Source of the DNA: Bryobacter sp.
Lineage (GTDB): Bacteria > Acidobacteriota > Terriglobia > Bryobacterales > Bryobacteraceae
Assembly: GCA_022843625.1 (NCBI GenBank)
Contig: JALHNH010000003.1
Location: 186,001 to 250,000, forward strand
Direction: 5' to 3'
DNA length: 64,000 nt
Positions 13,930-24,000 of the stretch are shown in pieces. Made by a program: the position numbers and the translations under genes. Under the pieces are notes generated by a model. It was not told the DNA's origin. It was given only the letters and a program-made list of their open reading frames with translations, and searched no databases. Numbering within the stretch: position 1 is the stretch's first letter; every line of letters begins with the position of its first letter.

Positions 13930-16900
13930 ATGAAAATGAAATTATTTGTGTACGGCCTAGCTTTGTCCAGCGTTTTGCTAGGGCAGCCGACGAGTGTGCA
14001 GCTGAATCCGATTCCATCCCGTGTCCTTGGGCAGCCGAGGAAAGAGTTGATAACGATAGCCCCGAACTTTGTGGAAGGGCGTGAGCTTACGACCCCGCAA
14101 GGCCTGGCTCTGGACACAACAGTTACGCCGCCAATTCTCTATGTGTCCGACACGGGGAACAACCGCGTTCTGGCCTGGAGGAATCCGGTGAATGCCGCTA
14201 ATGGGACTCCTGCCGATTTGGTGATTGGTCAACGAGACCGGTTCCTGAGCACACCGAACGGGCCGGGGACAGGCTTTACAACCGGGCTGAATCAGCCCAC
14301 GGGCCTGACTGTCGATTCACAGGGGAATTTGTACGTAGTAGACACAAACAACAATCGCATCGTGCGGTATCCGAAGCCTTTTTCCCAGCCCGCCGATCAG
14401 CTACTCGAGATTGACCTGATTCTGGGGCAGGAGACATTTGGAAGCGCGTCCGGTGGAACCAATGGCCGACTTCCAAACCGCGGCCGTAATACCCCGGCTG
14501 CAAACTCTCTCTTTCTCAGCGACTTCAATAATGTTTTAAGAATCCGGCTGACCTTCGATCTTACAGGGAATCTCTGGGTTGCCGATTCTGGTAACAATCG
14601 TGTGATTCGATACCCTGCTCGTGTTTTGACGGAAGGGAACTTTGGAGCAGAGGCAGACGTGTTTCTTGGGCAATTGAATGGCATTTCAAATACGCCGAAC
14701 GGGGATCCGCGAGACAAGACTACTTTTGCGTTGCCTTCTGGCGTAGCCTTTTCCACGGATGGAAGGCTTTATGTTTCAGATGCACGCGGCAGAGTGCTGG
14801 TTTTCCGTAATCCCACCGGCACTGGACAAGCGGCAGACCGGATTCTCGGGATTGCGATTCAAGCGCAGGGCCAGCCTGCATTGACGCCAGTGAACGATAC
14901 TGCTCTGGGCTCTCCGGAATCGGTTTTTGTTGTCAATAACGCTCCTTATGTTTCAGATACTCGAAACAACCGAATTCTTCGGTACGACCTGCCCGACACC
15001 TGGACTCCTGAATCTCCCACCTCGATTTCGCCGAGAGCAAGAGACGTAATCGGTCAGCCTGACTTCATCACCGGCGACGCCAACCGTGGACTGCGTGTTC
15101 CGAGCGCGGCTGGATTCAATCTGCCCGTAGATGCCGTTGCTTTTGGCAACAATCTTTTTGTGGTTGACGCAAACAATCACCGGGTATTGATGATCTCTGG
15201 CGGTGCCCCATTTACGAATCCTGCAACGAAGGTCTTTGGACAGCTGGAGCTGGATTTGAATTCGCCCAATCTTGTCGAGGGCAAGGAGTTTTTCTTTGTT
15301 GGCAGCTTCCAAAACCGGCAGTATCGCGGGGGTGGGATCGCTTTGGATGGCAATACGCTTTATATTGCCGACACCTTGAACAACAGAGTTTTGGGATACC
15401 GGGATGTACGCAGTGTGGCGCTGGGCCAGCCGGCTGATTTAGTGATTGGCCAGGTGAGTATGAGCCGAACTACGATCAATTCTCCAACCGGCAACCAAAA
15501 TGTTGCCAACCAGACCGGTCTGTTTTTGCCGCATGCTGTGGCAGTAGATTCGCGCGGGGATTTGTACATTGCCGATACACTGAACAGCAGAGTTGTGAGG
15601 TATCCAAGACCCTTTGATAACAGGGCTAACCTTGTGCCGAATCTGGTGCTTGGGCAGTCGAGTTTCACGGGCAGGATCACTGACGCGAGTCCTCGTAACA
15701 TGAGTGCTCCAATCGGTTTGGCATTCGCCAATGGCGGGCATCTGGTTGTTTCCGACAATGCACACAATCGTGTGTTGCTTTTCTTGCGCCCCAATGGCGG
15801 CGACTTTACCAATGGACAAGCAGCTGCAGCTGTGTTTGGTCAGGCTGATTTTATCTCTACAGTGGCCAGCAACGATGCGAAACGCTTTAACGCGCCTCGC
15901 GGCGTGACGGTAGACGTGGATGACCGGATGTATGTCGTCGATGGCGGCAACCAGCGATTGCACATCTACAATCGCATCACACAGGCTGGACCGGATCCGA
16001 CTCCGGCGCTTACGCTCAGTGGCTTTAACCAGCCGCAGGGCGTGCATTCCGATCCGCGCACGGCGGAGTTGTGGGTTACCAACGGCGCCGCGCAACGAGC
16101 CGTGCGTTTTCCTTCTTACGATTCCCTTTCGGTGAATACAAGAGCCAATCTTGAGGTGGGCGAAGTTGTATTTGCACTGGACCTGAAGGTGGACAGCAAT
16201 TCGAACTTGATTTTGTCTGACTTCTCCAACCGGATTGCCTTTTACTATCAGGCGCAGGTAAGTGTCAATGGTGCTAATCAGCAAAACCGCAATATAGCCC
16301 CAGGTATGATCGCCTCGACTTATGCCCAAGGCGGGACCTTCGCCGACTCCACTGTCGTGGCATCTACAGCCACCCTGCCGACAGAGCTTGCGGACACGCA
16401 GTTGCTGGTAAACGACAAGCCTGCTCCACTTTTCTTTGTCAGCCCCGGACAGATTAATTATCAGGTTCCGTGGGGAACGCCGCCTGGAACTAGCGCTGAC
16501 ATCACAGTTGTGAAGAAATCAACGGGCCAAGTGCTGGCGTCGAGCTTAACTCCGGTGACGCAGGTATCTCCTGGATTCTTTACCGCTACCGCCAATGGGC
16601 GCGGTCAGATCTCGGCGCTCAACCAAGACAATACGGTCAATAGCATAACCAATCCGATTGCACGCGGTCAGATCATTCAGCTCTATGGCACTGGCCTTGG
16701 CATTGTTTCCAACCAGCCAGGCGATGGTCAGCCGTCACCAAGTAGCCCCCTTGCCGAAGGCGAAAAGCCGGATGTCCTGATCAACGGCCGTTCGGTAGCG
16801 GCTGGAGACGTTCAGTTCTCGGGCCTTGGCCCAGGCTTTGTGGGATTGTGGCAGTTAAATGTGAAAATCCCAGATTTTGTAGCCCCTGGGAATAGCACTT

Positions 16901-16971
16901 CGATTCTGGTTCGGCTACAGTCCGTACCCAGCCAGCAGAATCTGGGAACGGTGATTGCCGTCAAGCAGTGA
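13930..16971 (+). CDS. Secreted NHL-repeat propeller protein with C-terminal TIGR03437 domain
   Basis: A 1013-residue exported protein with signal peptide MKMKLFVYGLALSSVLLGQ and a ribosome site GAGGAAG before ATG 13930. Residues about 50-770 hold roughly ten NHL repeats, recognisable by the recurring L-Y-V-V-D-T-N-N-N-R-I-V-R-Y-P pattern, which should form one or two beta-propellers. The last 220 or so residues form a TIGR03437 domain (V-S-P-G-Q-I-N-Y-Q-V-P-W, later L-Y-G-T-G-L-G and a final W-Q-L-N-V-K-I-P). That domain is, to my knowledge, greatly expanded in Solibacter-type Acidobacteriota and of unknown role. A strong hairpin follows the stop. Confidence 0.85.
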   Translation: MKMKLFVYGLALSSVLLGQPTSVQLNPIPSRVLGQPRKELITIAPNFVEGRELTTPQGLALDTTVTPPILYVSDTGNNRVLAWRNPVNAANGTPADLVIGQRDRFLSTPNGPGTGFTTGLNQPTGLTVDSQGNLYVVDTNNNRIVRYPKPFSQPADQLLEIDLILGQETFGSASGGTNGRLPNRGRNTPAANSLFLSDFNNVLRIRLTFDLTGNLWVADSGNNRVIRYPARVLTEGNFGAEADVFLGQLNGISNTPNGDPRDKTTFALPSGVAFSTDGRLYVSDARGRVLVFRNPTGTGQAADRILGIAIQAQGQPALTPVNDTALGSPESVFVVNNAPYVSDTRNNRILRYDLPDTWTPESPTSISPRARDVIGQPDFITGDANRGLRVPSAAGFNLPVDAVAFGNNLFVVDANNHRVLMISGGAPFTNPATKVFGQLELDLNSPNLVEGKEFFFVGSFQNRQYRGGGIALDGNTLYIADTLNNRVLGYRDVRSVALGQPADLVIGQVSMSRTTINSPTGNQNVANQTGLFLPHAVAVDSRGDLYIADTLNSRVVRYPRPFDNRANLVPNLVLGQSSFTGRITDASPRNMSAPIGLAFANGGHLVVSDNAHNRVLLFLRPNGGDFTNGQAAAAVFGQADFISTVASNDAKRFNAPRGVTVDVDDRMYVVDGGNQRLHIYNRITQAGPDPTPALTLSGFNQPQGVHSDPRTAELWVTNGAAQRAVRFPSYDSLSVNTRANLEVGEVVFALDLKVDSNSNLILSDFSNRIAFYYQAQVSVNGANQQNRNIAPGMIASTYAQGGTFADSTVVASTATLPTELADTQLLVNDKPAPLFFVSPGQINYQVPWGTPPGTSADITVVKKSTGQVLASSLTPVTQVSPGFFTATANGRGQISALNQDNTVNSITNPIARGQIIQLYGTGLGIVSNQPGDGQPSPSSPLAEGEKPDVLINGRSVAAGDVQFSGLGPGFVGLWQLNVKIPDFVAPGNSTSILVRLQSVPSQQNLGTVIAVKQ

Positions 16972-16994
16972 TGCCGGCTACCAAATAAATCGAT

Positions 16995-17023
16995 AAGGAG
17001 GGTGAACCTGGTTCACCCTCCTT
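16995..17023 (+). terminator. Strong hairpin terminator after the NHL gene
   Basis: A 13-base perfect stem (AAGGAGGGTGAAC paired with GTTCACCCTCCTT) closes over a 3-base loop 24 bases after the stop codon of the NHL gene. The following T-run is weak (TTTCGTATTTA), so it may be an imperfect intrinsic terminator or an RNA-stabilising 3' hairpin. It separates the propeller gene from the small membrane gene. Confidence 0.75.
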
Positions 17024-17049
17024 TCGTATTTATGGCTAGAGGTGATGCG

Positions 17050-17268
17050 ATGCTGACTTTCATTTTGTGGTTGCTGCTCTTTGTGGTTTGCTGGCCGCTG
17101 GCGATTGTTGCGCTGCTGCTCTATCCGCTGGTTTGGCTGATATTGCTGCCGTTCCGGCTGGTGGGAATTGCCGTTGGTGGAGTACTGCGGCTAGTTTGGG
17201 AAGTGGTGACGCTGCCAATTACGATCCTGAAGATGTTGACGGGACGTGGAGCCAAGGCGCACGCCTGA
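17050..17268 (+). CDS. Small two-pass membrane protein
   Basis: About 72 residues from ATG 17050, preceded by AGAGGTG; a start at 17032 would add six residues. It is almost wholly hydrophobic, with segments at about 2-22 and 25-47 and an amphipathic W-E-V-V-T-L-P-I-T-I-L-K-M-L tail ending basic. No family recognised. It lies 7 bases before the DUF1549/1553 gene in the same direction, so it may be cotranscribed with it. Confidence 0.6.
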   Translation: MLTFILWLLLFVVCWPLAIVALLLYPLVWLILLPFRLVGIAVGGVLRLVWEVVTLPITILKMLTGRGAKAHA

Positions 17269-17275
17269 TATTCTG

Positions 17276-19678
17276 ATGGCCGTGAAGGGCCTTTTTCTAT
17301 TTGTTGTGACGGGCTGCGCCTTGATGGCACAGCCCGTTAGCTTTGAGCGGACGATTCAGCCGATTCTGACCGGGCGATGTGTGATGTGTCATGCCTCGGG
17401 GAACGGTGCTGGAGATGTGAGCCTGGGCTCTTATGCCGATCTGGTTGAAGGCGGATTGCTTGAGCCAGGTAAGCCGGATGAAAGCATTTTGCTGCGTGCG
17501 GTGGTGGGGGAAAAGCCGCGCATGCCGAAGGTTGGGGGACCGCTCAAGGATGCCCAAGTGGAGGCAATCCGGCAGTGGATCGCAGAAGGGGCGAAGAACG
17601 ATTCGAAGGATACGGCCTGGTGGTCTTTGAGGCCTTTGGGGAAGTCCTCGCTGAAATCGGTAGATACGTTTCTGCTGGAGAAGTTGAAGGCTAAAGGGCT
17701 TGGGTTTTCTGCTGCAGCAGACCGGCGAACTTTGATCCGGCGCCTAAGCTTTGATCTGCATGGTTTGCCTCCGACGCCGGAAGACGTGGCAACGTTTGTA
17801 GCGGACCGCTCGTCTGCCGCTTACGAAAAGCTCGTCGACCGGATGCTGGCTTCACCTCGCTACGGGGAGCGTTGGGCTCGGCACTGGCTGGACGTCGTGC
17901 ATTACGGGGATTCTCATGGGTATGACAAGGACAAGCCAAGAGCGAATTCCTGGCCTTACCGGGATGCAGTGATCCGGGCGTTTAACGAGGATCTGCCTTA
18001 TGGTGAGTTTGTACGGCGGCAGCTTGCCGGGGACGTGCTGAATGTCGGGGACCCGCGAGCTTTTGAATTGACGGGGTTTCTGGCGGCAGGGCCCTGGGAC
18101 TTTGTCGGACATCAGGAATTGCGCGAGGGCACGACGGACAAGAAGCTGACCCGAGTGCTCGACCGGGACGATATGGTGGCGACGACGGTGTCGGCGTTTT
18201 CCAGCATGACGGCGCATTGCGCTCGTTGCCATGACCACAAATTTGACCCGATTCCGCAGGAAGATTATTACCGCTTGCAGGCGGTGTTTGCGGGTGTGGA
18301 CCGTGCGGACCGGCCTTATGACGAGGATGCGGCGGTGGGGGCACAGCGGCGAGTTGTGATGGCCGAGAAGTTGGCCATACAGAAGCGGCTACAGCCTCAT
18401 TTGGACAAGGTGGAATTTGCGACCAGCGCCGAGATTGCTGCGCTCGACGACCGGATTCAGGATGCGGGTTTGTTGCTTGCGCATCTGGGGACTCCGAAGG
18501 ATGCAGCTCAAGAGTTGGAGAAGAAGACGCTTGAGGCTCGCCGAGTAGTGGACCGGGCGGCACGGCAGAAGTTGGTGGATGTCTTGGTAGGGGCGGATAC
18601 ATATGCGGCCATTGATGCATTGAAGGCAGAGATGAAGAGAGTGGATGAGCGGCTCGCGCTATTGCCTACTCCGAAGCTTGTGTATTCGGGGGCTGGCTTC
18701 TTTACGCGAGTTGGGAATTTTCGACCTTCGCTGGAACCGCGACCGGTGCATGTGCTGGATCGGGGAGGGGTGAATTCGCCGGCCAAGCTGGTGGGGCCGG
18801 GGGCATTGCGGGCAGTGCCGGGCCTCGATGCCTCGTTTGACGCTGGCGATGAAGGGGAGCGACGAGCGGCGCTGGCGAAATGGATTACCGATGAGAAGAA
18901 TGTGCTTACCTGGCGTTCTATCGTGAACCGCGTCTGGCATCACCACTTTGGGGTTGGACTCGTGGATTCGCCGAGTGATTTCGGAAAGATGGGGTCTCTG
19001 CCGTCGCACCCCGAGTTACTCGACTGGCTGGCCCTTTGGTTCCGGGATGAAGCTAAGGGATCTTTGAAGCAGTTGCACCGGCTGCTGGTGACGAGTGTGG
19101 CTTATCAGCAGGTATCGTCGAGCGATGAGACGGCGGCGAAGGTGGATGCCGACAATCGGCTGCTTTGGCGGATGAACCGGACGCGTCTTGATGCTGAGAG
19201 TGTGCATGACGCCGCGCTTGCGGTGGCGGGGAAGCTGGATTTGAAGATGGGTGGGCCCGGGGTGAGGATGTTCGGATTCAAGGACGATCACTCGCCGATT
19301 TATGACTATACGAAGTTTGACCCCGATGCCGAGGGTGGGCATCGCCGAAGCATTTATCGCTTTGTGGTGCGGAGTGTGCCAGATCCCTTTATGGAGCGCC
19401 TCGATTGCCCGGACCCGTCGGTGCAGACTCCGAAGCGCTCCACTACGCTTACGGCGATCCAGGCGTTGGCAATGTGGAACAACCCGTTCATGTTGCGAAT
19501 GGCCGAGCATCTGGCGGCTCGTGTTGGCAGCGATGTTGGCCTTGCCGGGCGGCTTGTGCTGGGGCGGGATTTGCGGGCGGAAGAGTTGAATCTCTATCGC
19601 GAGTATTCGGCCAAGCACGGCATGGCGAATCTGTCGCGACTGCTACTGAATACAAATGAGTTTTTGTTTGTCGACTGA
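17276..19678 (+). CDS. DUF1549/DUF1553 (PSCyt/PSD1-type) protein with haem c motif
   Basis: About 800 residues from ATG 17276; an upstream in-frame start at 17246 would overlap the preceding gene. A signal peptide ending in A-L-M-A-Q leads to a cytochrome c-like domain with C35-V-M-C-H39. It is followed by the DUF1549 region (L-I-R-R-L-S-F-D-L-H-G-L-P-P-T-P-E-D), which holds a second C315-A-R-C-H-D-H-K-F-D-P, and then DUF1553 (N-R-V-W-H-H-H-F-G ... L-L-D-W-L-A). Such proteins abound in Planctomycetes and Bryobacterales, always beside a DUF1501 gene as here, 8 bases downstream. A role in breakdown of complex carbon is often suggested but unproven. Confidence 0.88.
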   Translation: MAVKGLFLFVVTGCALMAQPVSFERTIQPILTGRCVMCHASGNGAGDVSLGSYADLVEGGLLEPGKPDESILLRAVVGEKPRMPKVGGPLKDAQVEAIRQWIAEGAKNDSKDTAWWSLRPLGKSSLKSVDTFLLEKLKAKGLGFSAAADRRTLIRRLSFDLHGLPPTPEDVATFVADRSSAAYEKLVDRMLASPRYGERWARHWLDVVHYGDSHGYDKDKPRANSWPYRDAVIRAFNEDLPYGEFVRRQLAGDVLNVGDPRAFELTGFLAAGPWDFVGHQELREGTTDKKLTRVLDRDDMVATTVSAFSSMTAHCARCHDHKFDPIPQEDYYRLQAVFAGVDRADRPYDEDAAVGAQRRVVMAEKLAIQKRLQPHLDKVEFATSAEIAALDDRIQDAGLLLAHLGTPKDAAQELEKKTLEARRVVDRAARQKLVDVLVGADTYAAIDALKAEMKRVDERLALLPTPKLVYSGAGFFTRVGNFRPSLEPRPVHVLDRGGVNSPAKLVGPGALRAVPGLDASFDAGDEGERRAALAKWITDEKNVLTWRSIVNRVWHHHFGVGLVDSPSDFGKMGSLPSHPELLDWLALWFRDEAKGSLKQLHRLLVTSVAYQQVSSSDETAAKVDADNRLLWRMNRTRLDAESVHDAALAVAGKLDLKMGGPGVRMFGFKDDHSPIYDYTKFDPDAEGGHRRSIYRFVVRSVPDPFMERLDCPDPSVQTPKRSTTLTAIQALAMWNNPFMLRMAEHLAARVGSDVGLAGRLVLGRDLRAEELNLYREYSAKHGMANLSRLLLNTNEFLFVD

Positions 19679-19686
19679 GGTGAAGT

Positions 19687-21057
19687 ATGGATCGTAGACG
19701 ATTTCTTTTTGATATTGGTGGTGGCCTCGGTGGCGTGGCGTTATCTCAGATGATGGCGCAGGAGTTGCATCACAAGCCGAAGGCCAAGCGGGTGATTCAG
19801 TTGTTCATGTCGGGGGCGGCGAGCCAGTGCGACACCTTTGATTACAAGCCTCGTTTGATTGCGAAGGCTGGGGAGAAGTGGGATCCGGGGGAGAAGGTAG
19901 AACTGTTTCAGAGCAACCCGGGTGTGGTGATGCCCAGCCCGTGGGGTTGGAAGCAGTATGGGCAGAGTGGCAAGTGGGTGAGCGATTTGTTTCCGCATAC
20001 GGCGGGCTGCGTGGACGATATTGCTTTTGTACATTCGATGATGACGAAATCGAACGTGCATGGGCCGGCTACCTTTATGCAGAACACCGGCTTTATCCTG
20101 CCGGGCTTTCCGAGTGCGGGGGCTTGGGTGAGTTATGCGCTGGGAAGTTTGAATCAGAACCTGCCGGTGTTTGTGGTGTTGCCCGATCCGCGCGGGATGC
20201 CGCCGAATGGGCCGGCGAACTGGTCTGGCGGATTCTTGCCAGCTGCACATCAGGCGACGACGGTTCGGGTGGGGACGCCGCATCCGATACAGGATCTCGC
20301 GATGCCGACGGGTGGATATGTGACGGCGGCAAGTGAGAAGGATGGCCTTGCGTTACTGGACCGCGTGAACCGGCAGCACCTGGCTGGGCGTGGTGGGGAT
20401 TCGCGTTTGGAGGCACGGATTGCGAGCTATGAGATGGCGGCGCGGCTACAGTTGAGTGCGCCGGAAGTGTTGGGTGTTGAAGGCGAGAGTGAGGCTACTC
20501 GTAAGTTGTATGGCATGGATGATTCGCTTACGGCAGACCTGGGGCGGCGGTGTCTGGTGGCAAGGCGACTGGTGGAGCGGGGTGTTCGTTTTGTGCAGAT
20601 CTGGAGCGGGGCGGATAATGGCTTTCCGCGTCGCAACTGGGATAGCCACGAGAATCTGAAGAAGGATCACGGGATGCTGTCTTATGAGCTGGACAAGCCG
20701 ATGGCCGGGCTGCTGAAGGATCTGAAGTCGCGGGGATTGCTTGAGGACACGATTGTCTATTGGACGACTGAATTTGGCCGGATGCCTTGCAGTCAGGGAA
20801 GCCTGGGGAGGGACCATAATCCGCTGGGCTTTACTTCGTGGCTGGCAGGTGGTGGTTTTAAGGGTGGTACCAGCTTTGGGGCCACAGACGAGTGGAGCTA
20901 CAAGGCTGTGGAGAAGCCGGTGTATTGCTATGACGTGCATGCCACGTTGCTCCACCAGCTGGGGATCGACCACACGCGATTGACTTACAGGAATAACGGA
21001 ATTGATCGCCGGCTGACGGATGTGCACGGGACGGTGTTGCGGGAGTTGATAGGTTAA
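19687..21057 (+). CDS. DUF1501 protein with Tat signal (sulfatase/phosphatase fold)
   Basis: A 456-residue protein. A twin-arginine leader (M-D-R-R-R-F-L-F-D-I-G-G-G-L-G-G) is followed by the DUF1501 domain, which belongs to the alkaline phosphatase/sulfatase superfamily. Markers are F-M-S-G-A-A-S-Q-C-D-T-F-D, G-H/N-P-A-T-F-type segments near 120, and a metal-ligand-like T-E-F-G-R-M-P ... G-R-D-H-N-P-L-G-F near 360-380. It is the standard partner of the DUF1549/1553 protein upstream and probably acts with it in the periplasm. A decayed copy of its C-terminal part lies at 25110-25515. Confidence 0.88.
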   Translation: MDRRRFLFDIGGGLGGVALSQMMAQELHHKPKAKRVIQLFMSGAASQCDTFDYKPRLIAKAGEKWDPGEKVELFQSNPGVVMPSPWGWKQYGQSGKWVSDLFPHTAGCVDDIAFVHSMMTKSNVHGPATFMQNTGFILPGFPSAGAWVSYALGSLNQNLPVFVVLPDPRGMPPNGPANWSGGFLPAAHQATTVRVGTPHPIQDLAMPTGGYVTAASEKDGLALLDRVNRQHLAGRGGDSRLEARIASYEMAARLQLSAPEVLGVEGESEATRKLYGMDDSLTADLGRRCLVARRLVERGVRFVQIWSGADNGFPRRNWDSHENLKKDHGMLSYELDKPMAGLLKDLKSRGLLEDTIVYWTTEFGRMPCSQGSLGRDHNPLGFTSWLAGGGFKGGTSFGATDEWSYKAVEKPVYCYDVHATLLHQLGIDHTRLTYRNNGIDRRLTDVHGTVLRELIG

Positions 21058-21067
21058 TCTGAAGTAG

Positions 21068-24000
21068 ATGCGAGGGGTTGCAATTCTGGGATTTGCGCTG
21101 GCACTACTGTGTCCGGTATGCATGCATTCACAGGTGCCAGGCGGACGTATTCTAGATATCAAGACAATTGATGTCGAATATGTAGCGGCAACAGATCGTC
21201 TTTACGCACTTACTGCAGCAGCCGAAGGGGCGACGGCGCGAGTATTGCTGGAAGTCGATCCGGCAGGGCCAAGTGTGCTGCGCAGCCTGAATCTGGCCGA
21301 GACTGTAGACACATTGGCGTTGAGCCCTGATCACACACATCTGCTTGCGTATTCCCGCCAGCCTCCAGTAACGGTCTATCGCATTGCGTTGGGAAGCTTT
21401 GAGGCAGAAGCGAATCCGTGGCGGCCCGTGATAGGGAGCGAGGGAGGTCAAACCATGCACATGGCGGTTCCTCTGGACAATGAGGCCAGGACCTACGCGG
21501 CAAGTTTTGACGACGGCACAGCGATCTTCGATGGTGAAAAGCCTCGACCAAAGATTTTGCGCGGGCGATTTATCTCTCAGATCTACCGGACGGAAGTGCC
21601 GGGGGTTCTTTATGGGTATAACGGCAGAACAACTGGGTGGGAAGTGAGCCGTCTGGCAATGGGGCCGGAAGGGTTGGAGTATATCGGCGATCCGATTCGG
21701 GATGCGGTATTCGGATTCAACCGGGCGATTCAGATTTTTGAAGGGCGCATGTACGCGGCAAATGGTTGGATTTACAACGTCGAGGCCAGACAGAAAGAAG
21801 GGATGTTTCGAAGCTACGAAGTCATCTTCGCGGAAGCGTTTGCAATCGATGCTGACAAAGGGCTCATGTACTTTACAACAAGGTCCGAGGCTGGTATCTC
21901 GTATTTTGCGCACGATTTGCGCACATACCTGCCAGTAGCGAGATTGAGGATTGAGAGCACCGATAGTGATCGTTTTGGGTTACAAGGGGCGGCCCGGAGG
22001 ATGTTACTGACCCGAGCCAGAGACTTGGTGGTATTCGATTGGCAGGGCAGCAAACTGTTATTTATCCCGACCGAGTCGCTGCCAAAGATTGAGCCTTGGA
22101 AAGCGCCGGAGAAATTAGAGCAGATCCGTGACCAAGTGTGGCGGCTACGAGTTCCCGCCAGTTATCTGACGGCTGATCGCAATCACGGAAAGTTGCTGGC
22201 ATCTTTGCAGGGAGGGGTCCCTGGGAGTGGGAATAGTCTTTTGCAGATCGATCCGCGGAGTGGCAAGTTGGAATGGCAATTGTTTGTTGGTGCCGAACCC
22301 GGGCCACCGGTGGCGACTGATAGTGGGAAGTATGCGTATGTCCCGCTTTTGGGGGAATCTGCGGTGCGACGGGTGAAGGTCGAGGGTGGCGAGTTGGACT
22401 ACCTGATACGCATTGAGAAGCTAGTGAACTCTCCTCTCGGGCGCGGACATACACAAGCCGCCCAAGTCTTGCCGTTGCCTGGGCAGGAGGATGCCTTGGT
22501 GGTAGTGCAAGCCGACTACCCGGAAACTAGATTGCCTTACTATGACGGCGTCGTCGTGTACGACGGACAAACTCGAAGACCAAAGACTTTAGAATCCACT
22601 CGGAGCATACCGATCAACTCGGCGGCAATTGCGAAGAATGGACGACGCCTGTATGGATTGAATGGGCAAGATTCGGCATTTGGTTTCAGCACGCTCGACA
22701 TAAAATCCGATGGTGTCGTTCTTGAAAAGACAACTGAGGGAATTGGGAACCAGTTTTTGGAAACTTTGAGTTGCGACGACAACTTGTGTGCGACCACGCT
22801 GGGATCGTTGGTTGAGGCTGAAGGGCCTAAGCGGGCGGGACGGTTGCCGGTGGGCGGTACTGTGCTGGTGGATGCCACGGCTGGACTAGTATATGTTTTG
22901 CAGACGCTGTCAAGATCGATGGTGCTGCTTGAATTCGATGCGCGTACACAAAAACTACGGCGCAAGTTAGATATTCCGACGGCTGGCCCAGCATACGATC
23001 TTTGCCGTTGGGCTGATGGGCAATTTGCTGCGCTCACTCAGGAAGGGATCCTGATAATCTCAGGCTCGGCTTTGGAGCCACTTATAGAGGCGCCGATTCC
23101 GCAGCCTGTGAAGCTCGGGCAGGGAAGGGGGATGCGCTGGAGCTTAAGTCTGCGGGCGATTGCCTATGATACGCGGCGGCAGTTGATTTATGGGGCGGTT
23201 GCCGACTCGTCGCCAAGTATGAGTCACGAAATCATAGCGATCGATTTGAAGAGCCGCAGCGTTTTGAAAAGGATGGAAATCGGCGGATGGCCTGGCCTGT
23301 TAAGTGTCAGCGATGATCGACGCTACCTGTATTTCGGACAGGAAACGCGCGACCGAGTGGGGCGTATCGATTTGGATAAATGGGAGCTTGCAGATAGTTG
23401 GGATGTCCCCGGCAGGCCGGTGTTGCTGACTTTGCGGCCAGGTGATTCGGATCGCTATGTGCTTGCTATGGGTTCAGGGCCGGCTATTGGATTTGGCGGG
23501 CTGTCTTCCCCGCCCGCAGGTTTACGCTATTACCATCGAGGCACGGAATTGCAGACTACCTCGAATAATACGCCATCCTGGGCTTTAACAGACGGGACAA
23601 ATCGCCTCTATAGCAACCAAGGTCGGTGGCGAATGGACGAAGAACGCCTGTGGCTCGAACAAGCATACTCGGAGTCATTTCTAGGCCCACGCGGACGAGC
23701 GATTGATAGCGGGTTGCTGTTTAGCGAGGGGGGCATGATCGGGGACCTGAGCCAAATGAGGTTGCAAGATCAGGTGGAGGAGAAAGGGGCTGTTTGGCCA
23801 GATGTGCAAGCCCGACGTGTTTACTATTTGCGCGAGACAGGAATTCGCGTGTACGACTTGGATGGCATGCGCATGGTGGGGATGCTGAAAGCAGACCTGC
23901 GTGCGCCGAGCCCCGAAGACAGCCGTGTGCTGTTTGGTTGCGGAGATGGCCTGCTGGCCACGCTTGTCGGCTCAGATTTGGTCGTGGTGGATACAGCGGA

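Noticed and set aside
15439..16329. A 296-codon - strand frame opposite the NHL gene
   Set aside because: No domain or signal, and it lies wholly within a gene with clear NHL repeats and TIGR03437.
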